This document shows positions 55,762 to 64,000 of a stretch of 64,000 bases of DNA, one piece after another. Position numbers and translations under genes: made by a program. Each line of letters begins with the position of its first letter. Position 1 is the stretch's first letter. Origin of the DNA: Phytophthora sp. 'mugwort'. Its lineage: Eukaryota > Oomycota > Peronosporomycetes > Peronosporales > Peronosporaceae. Under the pieces are notes generated by a model, which saw only the letters and a program-made list of their open reading frames with translations, was not told the origin of the DNA and did no database searches. The stretch is from assembly GCA_033558025.1 (NCBI GenBank), contig JAUCEF010000003.1:1824001-1888000 (forward strand). The letters are read 5' to 3'.

Positions 55762-57977
55762 ATGGAGACGCTCCTTCGCGCCGCGCCGAAGCGCCGGTTG
55801 GCTACGTTAGAGGCTAACGGGAGTGACGACGAGGTGTCCGAGGGCTCCGCAGTGGAGGCATCGCGGTCGTCATCAGTATCAAGTGATACGAAACGAATAC
55901 AGGCTCCGGCCCCACTGTGTACATACTCGACGGAAGCGGCGACTAGCTTGAGCTAAGACCGTGGGTCTCATTAACTGTTGTCCCCGTCACAGCAGAAGAC
56001 GGTGTGTTCGTCCTGGAACGACCTCGAGAATTACCTGGGCACCTACCAATCTCAAGACATACCAGGAACGTTCCCCCCCCCCCTACACACACTGTCTGCC
56101 TAGCGCTGGTTAACCTTTATTTGCATTTGACAGGTCTTCCGCGCTCGAACAAACACCACAGTAGCCGAACGTAACTCGAAGAATGACAAGAACAACTCGA
56201 AAGCGGGAAACTCCCTGCACAATGGGGCCACTATGCGAAACCTTTTGTCTGGACGCATCACGGGAAGTATAAGTCTCAAGCAAGCAGCTAAAGACCTCGG
56301 CAGGAGACTCGAAGGCAAGGCTGTGCATCACAGGTCAGGTTTATCGAAACTGGGGCTCATTCGCTCACTCGGGCCCGTTCGGGCTCATTCCAGTTGTAGG
56401 CCTTCACTCAATCCTTGTACGGTTTATTGTGCTACGGTTTTGCACTGTGCCTGTAGATCAATGCTTGAGTTCAGGTAATACACAAGGCCAACAAGAAGTT
56501 TGCTGTCAAGATAACTAAGTATAGGTTTGAACACAACCACCGCATGACCGAACACTCATTCAAGCGGCATCCACCCACTTGCGTTTCACTTGATGAAAAC
56601 ACGCTGATGACGGTGGATGAACTCCGCAAAGCCGTCGCGAAGAAGACAAGTATCCTCATGTTTATTACGGACAATTCGGACAGCAATCCAACTTTTCAAG
56701 ACATACATAATCTGGTTAGCAAATTGAAAATAAAAACGGTCCAAGCAGTAGTTGAAGACGTTTGAAGAAGTGGACGACAGAATTTGGTAATCAGCCAGGA
56801 AGTGTCGGACGAGTTTTTGTCGATGACGTGAACGAGAAGGTGTGATACGTATGTCAACATTGTTCACTGTATTATGTTGCCAACTAACTTTTATTATCTA
56901 TTCACACAGAAAACAGCAACCTGTATCATACTCCAGACAAAACATATGAGAGCTCTTTTTGACCAATTCCAAAGGTTCTTTTAATTGATGCGACGCATGG
57001 GACAAAGCGCTCCAAGTACAAGGTATTTTCTTTCATCGCTCATGCCACCTTCGGAAAAGGGCAATTCGTGCAGCACGGGCTGCTGCAAAATGAGCGTTGG
57101 CCCACTCTACTTACGGCTCTCAAGGCGTTTAAACGAACAACCCGGCTTGGACTAAGCTCCAGTGTGTTCCCATCGATAAAGATTTCACCGAAATGTCGGT
57201 ATTGAAGTCTTCTTTCCCTGAGGTGAAGATTTTACTTTGTCGGTTTCACGTACTGAAGTATTTGAGTGAAGATATTGCATCCGCGGATGACGGCTTCAAT
57301 ACATGGCAGAAAGACCGGCTACGTGGAGTAATGAACTTGCTCGTGTATGCAAAGACGGAAGCCGAGTATTCGAAGCATTTTGGATGCATGGTGCATCACA
57401 CTTCGCTTGGATATGCGCCTGCACAGTTGGAGCCAGTCGGGCCAGACGGGGAACATTTGACGCAGATCGCCTTAAATGGGAACAGCATCCATTTATCGTG
57501 TGTTTTGTCAAGAATTCGGATTCATGCCGTGATATGTGGTGTGCTCGTAAGCGACAAAACACGGTGACACTCGAAAACAACACCAACAATATGTTGGAAG
57601 CGTCTTGGAAACAATTGAAAGCGTGGGTAGATTCTTCCCCTCCCTTTCATGGCTGTTGACGAGTGTATCGTTCTATCCTGTACTACCAAAGTTTGCAGGA
57701 GAAACTATTTATCAACGAAGTGTACAAGAAAGTGAACGTGCCGCATTCCGAGTATGACAGGGAAATGAGTCTAGTGGCTAATCTGGTGAGTGAGCGTGCG
57801 TGCGAGCTCATTCTCGATCAGTACTCGTATGCTCTTCGTCGCGCGGCATAATCATTTTACGAAGGATATCCAGATGTGTATTTTATCAAGAGCGGACATA
57901 CGGATGACGACGCGTTGGATGAACTAAACGATGAATACTCCGTGCTGAAACGAGATTAAAAATGCTCTTGCTTGCTT

Positions 57978-58053
57978 ATGGGCACCAAACCCTTACCGTC
58001 TCGCCACGTGTTTTTATGAGCACCAGACCCTTACCGTCTCGCCACGTGTTTTT
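57978..58053. repeat. 38-bp tandem duplication in the SWIM region
   Basis: 57978-58015 and 58016-58053 differ at two positions (GGGCACCAAACC versus GAGCACCAGACC). The unit is not a multiple of three, so the duplication itself shifts the frame. Confidence 0.9.
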
Positions 58054-58551
58054 TGTTAAGAGCAGCTCTCGGCGTAGAAACAGTGATTCCGACTCAGTTT
58101 TGAACAAGCGCTGGCTGCTTTCGACGGTGGGATCTGCACTCGAGGTTGGCAACCCTTGCGTCAACCCGTCGTCTCTCGAACCGCTCACAATACGATAGGT
58201 TATGTGTACAGATCAGCGTCCCTGGGACTCGAACCGCAAGTATAGAGAGGCTGTGCCTATTGCAAACGAGATCTGCGACTCGATTGGAGGCCTTGGCATG
58301 GCACAATATCGAAAGGCAATGACATATTTGAAGAAGATAGCTAGCCATTTCAAGAAGGAGCGATTTGACACCTCTGCATCCGGAGATGAACGCACAGCGG
58401 GGTTGTTGCTTCGGAATGAAGATCCCGCTCGGAATGTTTTATGCCGACCTTGAAGACGTGAAAGACAATTTATCGGTACCTCCTACCAAAGTGGCGTGTC
58501 AAGATTCGCTGCAACAAAATTGCGGTTCGTGTGATGATGTTCGGATTGAGT

Positions 58552-58720
58552 TGGACGCTCAGTCGGGCCAGTCAGGTAATCATTCGGGCGAATCGGGTAG
58601 TCAGTCGGTCCAGTCGGGTACTCATTCGGGCGAATACGGGTAATCAGTCGATCCAGTCGGGTACTCAATCAGCCGATTTGGGAAATCTGTCTGGCCACTC
58701 GGGTACTCATTCGGTGCAGA
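58552..58720. repeat. Degenerate 12/24-bp minisatellite coding Ser-Gly-rich repeats
   Basis: Repeated CAGTCGGG / CATTCGGGCGAA words encode QSGNHSGESGSQSVQSGTHS. It forms a low-complexity hinge between the transposase and protease parts. Confidence 0.7.
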
Positions 58721-59958
58721 CGAGGACTGAATCGGGAGTTACGGGAAGTCACACGAATGGATCGTCGGGGCCTTTGGATCTAGCTAGTGGTAGTCCGTTT
58801 GAGCTGGCCAGCCCAGGCCCAGGGTCGTCCAAACCAATCGGCTAGAGCCAAGAAAACGACAGCCGAAGCCCACAATGATTCAGAAATGTACGCCTCCAAT
58901 CTAAGTATCTTAAACGTGAAGGAGAGATGCGATAACCAACCCACGTACGCCTCGTCGGCTCATCTACTATCAAGATTCAAGTTGTTCCAGTTCAGCAAGA
59001 AACCAAGAGCACCACATCCCACCACACAGCTGCGTTGCCTGTCACGAAAAAGGTGACCCGACTCGATTCGATACCGCGCGTTTTTCCAGCCGAACTGATT
59101 AAACGATGTGGCGCCTAAGTCACAGCACTTCCAGAAGAAACACAAAAACTCAAGTGGAAGGAATATAGGAGAAGGGCAATTTGCTGTGGAAATAATGGGA
59201 TTGGGCGCGTATTCAACAGAAACTCTGCGGCCATGAGAACATGACACAAGGCGATGAAGACCATCCAATACGTGCACAAGGCAGTCAGCTGGTTCGATTC
59301 GATCGCTTTCAATATCCCGATGATCAATGCTTTTACGACAGAGCAGGATCCAGACCTAACAGCCAAGATCGAGGCAATCCCACTCCTTTGCTCGGAGATA
59401 TGTACGCATCATCTGCCATAAAAAGTTTATATGTTTCTAATATGTGTTGACTTGTTATTCAGGCAGAAGTATTGGAACTTGCTGGTAATCTCTGCTGGGT
59501 GATTGTACCGTAAACATGTTGACACATAAGCTGTTTGTAACCAGTGAAGATATTATTGCGGTGGACACATAACGGTCATAGGCAATGTCACGAACGGTTT
59601 CTGGCCGGTGGAATCGATGCGGAATGTTTCGATGGTTTGACGAGCGATTACATATTGATTCCGGTCATTTGTGGCCGGAACTATTGGTGATCCATTATGA
59701 TCAGCCTGTTGCGGAAGGATAGTTGCATCTACTACGCAATGAACTTCACCTACGTAGTCTCTTTACGACCGCTAGCTGAGAACTTGGTAGCCATGCTACC
59801 GGACGCATCTCCAAGAAATCATCCAGCCATACAACTGCGAGCTTGGCGTGCAAGTTGACAGCTATAGTTGCGGCATGTACATGCTACTGGCCTTTGAAGT
59901 TTTGACGGGGAATGAAAAGCTTAGCTTGCTGAGCAAGAAGGAGCTGCAGTATGTATGA

Positions 59959-60820
59959 CACAGGTACATTGTGCACTCAGTGACGGTAATCTCACTTCAG
60001 CATCAATATAATTTGATCTTCTATTTGGTTATGTTGTTGTCTCGTAACTGTTGGCGTGGGGTAGCCTAGTCACATGTACTTGGCGGAGTAGATAAGGGTA
60101 GAATGCTCAGTACGAAGAAATTCGGTTCAAAGGAGAATCGTCAATTTATCTACGATCAACAAAACGCGTTCTTGTTTCCAATCTAATGACTTGTACATGG
60201 GGTGTGTGGGTAGAAATCACACGTCACCCGACTGCTTGCAGTATCCAGCTATACGAGATGGGCAGGTATACTTTGCTCTGTCATCGCTTGATGACATTGC
60301 CTGTATTTCTGCAATCGGGTATATTCGGGCGCTAGACGGTCATGTTCGGGGCAAATGCCTCGTCACATCTATTTCAGACGGTTAAAAAACGAGTGCCGTA
60401 TTTCATACGTTTTACTGTAGAATAAGTGTATTTTGAACGGAAGCCCAAGCTCTCTACTAGCGGTATCCCAATGCAAATAGTAGTACTGCGCAAAAGCCAT
60501 AAATTATATATGTCCAATCACAGTTCGTTAGTGTTAGGTACAGCCGATTCCAACTTACTTCTGGAATTGTCCGGCGTTCATCTAAATTAAACAATAAGTT
60601 ACCATACTAAAATCAAGATAAGAGCAAACTTATCAGATAACTGCACACTGCGTCGAAAAAAAAATAACACCTCCTAGAAGAAGACGGTTTTGCCAAAGAT
60701 AGATCGTGGCTCCCATTGTGTTTTGCATTGTCTTAGACTACGAGGTAGTGAAAAAGAATAAGGAGAGCACCGCGGGGACTTGACACGCCGGCTGGTACGG
60801 TCGGACAGGAGGTAGCTGCA
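59959..60820. other. No recognisable gene
   Basis: AT-rich near 60480-60670. A plus-strand frame at 60191-60385 is unplaceable. Confidence 0.35.
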
Positions 60821-62851
60821 GTGAAGGTCTTCAACGAATTTCTGGTATCTAGAGAACTAAGCAGTGATGCCCTTGACAAGATGCATTCCTCTCTAACTCA
60901 AGCCATTAATGCACCCATGCAGAATTTTTACTCCCTACTAACAGCGATATTTCTTCAGACAAAGAAAAGTGGTAAAGCTCGTGCAGCCGATGGATTTTTG
61001 GCAAAGTCGACGGCGCTAGGCTACTTCCGCAAGTGGTGAACCTGTTAAAAGAGCGCAACAACGCTTCGCTACAGGACTCTAAACGTGTCGCCAAAATTCG
61101 AGATAAACGACTGGTGCAATTGACGAGCGCAATCTCCGAGCAAATGTGCGGACTAAGGCTAAACTTTGAACGACCTCTGCGTCTTGGTGAAGCACCTTAT
61201 CATGCATGCGGATGTGGCCACAGACCTCAAGCCCGTTCACGATACAGCTTTGTTAACAATGATGTGGCATACATTTGGTGGAGTTACTGATACTTGCTTT
61301 GTTCGGAAGTAACAGCTCTCACTCTCAGCTTCTGGAGAGATGTTCTTGCATAGCTCGGATTAAGCCATCGGTTTTACAAGGTGTATCTATTTACAAGTCC
61401 GCCGAACACTGGCAACACAGTATGCTGCATGCGTTCGGCATGCTATTCGTATGCTACGACGAGCCGTCTGAGTACCTCTTCCCTCTTGTGCCTCGGTTCA
61501 CTGGTTCCTGATCTGCCTGGCGGCCAGATCTATACGCAAGAAGATGCCGTGATCTATTTAGGAGAGCCCGCAGAACGAAGTAGACAATGTGACTCAACCA
61601 CCCACAAAACGGGAGCGCAAACGGCCTAACATAGCCAGCTATGTTACCGAAGTTATCCGCGATTGCATGAAGGAGATGCCTCTCATGATACGGCAATCCG
61701 TGACGCCTAACATGACCAGCCACTCCTTTCGCCGTGGTGCAGCTGCCTATGCCAATGCATCACCGAAGCTAGCAATTCAGTGGATCTCCACAAGAGACGC
61801 GTGGTTGCTTGAGTGTTCGACAAAAGCTTTTTGTATACATAGGAACAACTACACGTGAGGACCAAAGTGTTTCCTAAGTTTTGGCAGGGTAAGACGCCCT
61901 GGACTACCTGTTGCCCCTCCGACTATAGACGACTTGCAGCAGCGTATCACGGTCGCTGTGTTTGAACTTGTGACGCTGCGGAATGAGCTGTGCCAGCATG
62001 TGCTGAGTTCACCGGATCCGCGCCAGAACGTGGCTGTCAATGTGGTAAATGCTACATTTGCAGCCATGCTGATGCACATGGAAAACGTGTTAGATAACAC
62101 AAAGAATAGCGCTATCACCACGCCTCACGTTTCGCGTTACCTGTACAAGCTGGAGCGAAGCATAACCGTCACCAACTCGTTACCTGGGTGCCACATCACG
62201 ATCTTCTGCTGTGAATGGGGATCTCATCTGTCGGATCGCTGGTGTACTGTGAACCACGCGCAACTCAGCAGTGCTGTGGCGGGAGGCGACTCGCTGGTTG
62301 CATCGACCTTGGAATATATGCTGGTGCAACTGACTACGATCAACGACCGAATTGCTCGTGTCGAAGATGCTCTGGTTGCTTCTGCTGTACGAGCTGCAGG
62401 CTCTATTGGACAGCCACCTGAGGTAAAATCTGTTACTACTCCTCCTGTTGCTGCCGCGCCAACAACAACGTCTACACTCGCTGGCTGCTTCCTGAACTGG
62501 TACACGAACTTTATCTGGCAGACAGTTAAAGGCAAAAAGGAGCAAAACAAAAGAGCCGATGCGAAAGCGGCAGTGAATATTATGAAGGTATCTTACCAAG
62601 AGCCGTACGATATTCCTCCACAGCCAAACCGATCGGGCAAAGTCGCCCACAAACTTGGAAACACGCGCTGTGGATCTGGGCTGTCTCGATGGACTAAACA
62701 GCTAATGAATGTCTGCGCATGTTCGATGGAAAGAAGCCAACCAGCAAAGCCTCATCACTGCGTAATAGCTGGCGTGCTCTGCGCTCGTCGCACCCGTTCA
62801 ATCGTTTGGAGCGCAGTACCTTGCGCTGAAATCCAGCAGTGCTATCACTAA
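60821..62851 (+). pseudogene. Crypton-like tyrosine recombinase element 3, broken
   Basis: Pieces in order: FNEFLVSRELSSDALDKMH then MQNFYSLLTAIFLQTKKSG (60821-61039), VNLLKERNNASLQDSKRVA (to about 61110), QGVSIYKSAEHWQHSMLHA and YLFPLVPRFTGS (61375-61511), then NMTSHSFRRGAAAYANASP near 61720, which carries H-x-x-R (box II), and WISTRDAWLLECSTKAF, after which a one-base shift is needed to read the Tyr of VYIGTTTREDQ. The C-terminal part 61934-62851 contains a variable linker and WQTVKGKKEQNKRADAKAAV. It opens with GTG, lacks an ATG, and has at least four breaks. A well-formed tRNA-like sequence follows 254 bp downstream on the other strand. Confidence 0.75.
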
Positions 62852-62989
62852 CGCGTGTACGCCTCCTTCTCATCTGTGGGCCACCACCGACCTAGCGTAG
62901 CACCCATGCATTTCAGCATCAATACATAATACAGAACATTTTACATACATACAGCACAGTCAGCAGTACGGTTAGCAACACACCAAAAG

Positions 62990-63090
62990 CAAACAAGCAG
63001 ATCAGACGGAAGCACACACACACACACACACAACAGCACACAAGAACACACATAGCAGCACACATCAACAGCACATACACACACGCAGGT
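62990..63090. repeat. CA-rich microsatellite tract
   Basis: (CA)9-10 at 63014-63032 followed by further imperfect CACA/CAGCACA words. A shorter CACACA patch precedes tRNA-like gene 1 at about 10510-10530. Confidence 0.8.
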
Positions 63091-63104
63091 TATTGCAATC
63101 AGGA

Positions 63105-63175
63105 TGCTGGCGGCCTGGTTCGAACCGGCGACCTGGAAGCTGAGCTTTCCGCTCTTCCACTGAGCTACACCAGCA
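63105..63175 (-). tRNA. tRNA-like gene 3 (71 nt)
   Basis: Minus strand: acceptor TGCTGGT pairs with GCCAGCA (one G-U); A box TAGCTCAGTGG with a perfect D stem GCTC/GAGC; anticodon arm GGAA...TTCC; T arm CGCCGGTTCGAACCAGG with a B box but imperfect pairing. By normal numbering the anticodon would be near CTCAG, but the loop is one base off, so I do not assign an amino acid. The best formed of the three tRNA-like sequences; functional status uncertain. Confidence 0.6.
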
Positions 63176-64000
63176 TACGCAGAATATTACAGCACATCTT
63201 TCCTTGAAACTTTCCACTCTCCATCCCCCTGGTCGTCTGTCCACCGTCGCGCTCATCACTACTGGCCGTCTCCCGCAGCGCCGCTGGCCGCGCATGATCC
63301 GCAGCCACGCGTCCTTCCGCTGCTCTCGTCACTGCCGTCTGTTGTGCCGCCGCCCGCCCGCAACCGTCTGTCCTGCTGCCGCCCTCGTCGTCCACCCCGT
63401 TATCTGCCGTTCTCCAGGGAAGAATCCGAATGTGCAGTACGACTGGTGAGTGGATTTTCATATTCAATAAAATACGATCTTACCCTTATCACTCCCGTCA
63501 GAAAAAAATAAGCGGGCGCTGATTGGAAGAGGTTTTATGGTATAGGTCTATTGCAACCATTCGGATTCCGGTCCGGAATCTGCCACTTACTGTAGTATGT
63601 GCCGTTGAAGGTCAGTGGAGCGCGGTTGCGAATAAACGGCCGGATCGATCCACGCGCAGAGGGTATGGTGCGCGGTGGATATCGGAGTTATGTGGAGACC
63701 GAAGGTTGTCATTTCGTTGCCCTGAACATTTTCAGTCCTAGTGTTTGCAGCATAAGATCTATGATAATTATCTGCCTGCGAATCGTCTTCATGGACAGTA
63801 TCTCCCCCCCCAACCGCACACCTGATGCAGCGTTTACAATTACTCACAGCTTCGTCATAGTGCAGACTTAGAAAACATGATTGCGAATTTGCAAGACTTG
63901 TATTTTACAAATTGAAATGTCGTTTATTGGTTCACACACAAATCCACATCAATACAATATTAAATTGTAGCAGTTATGGCAAGGGAAAGGTATGGTGGGT
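63176..64000. other. No recognisable gene
   Basis: Pyrimidine-rich 63200-63420 with unplaceable frames on both strands; AT-rich at the window edge. Confidence 0.35.

Larger units (their letters stand above)
55762..59958 (+). pseudogene. Mutator-like transposase with SWIM finger and C-terminal Ulp1-like protease, broken
   Basis: ATG at 55762. Parts in order: QKTVCSSWNDLENYLGTYQS near 56000, an intron ending about 56133, HSFKRHPPTCVSLDENTLM, LKKWTTEFGNQPGSVGRVF, an intron of about 70 nt ending CACACAG near 56910, then the MULE DDE core: PKVLLIDATHGTKRSKYKV with the first Asp, FGKGQFVQHGLLQNERW, CRFHVLKYLSEDI, NTVTLENNTNNMLEASWKQL. The SWIM-like PSRHVFFVK lies in a 38-bp tandem duplication (57978-58053). 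A Ser/Gly repeat hinge follows at 58550-58720. The C-terminal protease has ILIPVICGRNYW near 59650, where HW is expected, and VDSYSCGMYMLLAFEVLTG with the catalytic Cys near 59850. Many frameshifts and stops; dead. Confidence 0.75.

Noticed and set aside
58552..58720. CRISPR-like regularly spaced repeats
   Set aside because: The units are short, contiguous and coding (Ser/Gly-rich); there are no unique spacers and the DNA is eukaryotic.

Overview
The window looks like accessory, transposon-rich nuclear DNA of an oomycete, most likely Phytophthora or a close relative. This is inferred, not proven. Grounds: short 60-80 nt introns with a CTAAC branch point just before the acceptor AG; tandem three-domain phosphate acetyltransferases with an N-terminal mitochondrial presequence; and a mixture of hAT, Crypton-like tyrosine-recombinase, PiggyBac, Harbinger, pogo, Tc1/mariner, Mutator-like, Ty1/copia and Ty3/gypsy sequences of the kind known from oomycete genomes. 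Nothing here looks prokaryotic: there are no operons, ribosome binding sites or CRISPR arrays.

Layout. 1-1.5 kb: unidentified DNA. 1.5-6.6 kb: two tandem minus-strand phosphate acetyltransferase genes whose 3' 656 bp are almost identical. 6.6-8 kb: a 545-bp terminal-inverted-repeat element and a scrap of a Ulp1-type protease. 8.1-10.65 kb: a broken hAT transposase, a fold-back rearrangement, a tyrosine-recombinase remnant and a tRNA-like gene. 11.6-13.7 kb: gag relics and a Mutator scrap. 13.7-17.2 kb: no recognisable gene. 17.6-19.6 kb: a second tyrosine-recombinase element followed by a second tRNA-like sequence. 20-29 kb: a decayed Ty3/gypsy element (gag-protease and reverse transcriptase, minus strand) apparently split by a PiggyBac element bounded by TTAA. 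29.6-32 kb: a chromodomain fragment and a second hAT. 32.3-35 kb: a decayed unidentified gene and, on the other strand, a well-preserved gene joining a helix-turn-helix to a uracil-phosphoribosyltransferase-like domain. 35-36.8 kb: decayed fragments. 36.9-37.4 kb: an intact SKP1. 37.7-40.7 kb: two PX-domain genes in a large inverted repeat with about 1.13-kb arms. 40.9-46.1 kb: Harbinger, a MITE-like array and a pogo transposase. 47.16-48.74 kb: a complete-ended Tc1/mariner element. 49.2-55.25 kb: the wreck of a giant GTPase / Cys-rich / VWA protein. 55.8-60 kb: a Mutator-like transposase with a C-terminal Ulp1-like protease. 60.8-63.2 kb: a third tyrosine-recombinase element followed by a third tRNA-like gene.

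Probable live cellular genes are few: the two phosphate acetyltransferases, SKP1, the two PX proteins and perhaps the HTH-UPRTase-like gene. Nearly everything else is broken transposon. Two themes recur. First, duplicated genes have been homogenised over sharply bounded tracts (phosphate acetyltransferase tandem pair; PX inverted pair). Second, each of the three tyrosine-recombinase remnants lies just beside the 3' end of a tRNA-like gene in the same relative orientation, recalling how bacterial integrative elements sit at tRNA 3' ends.
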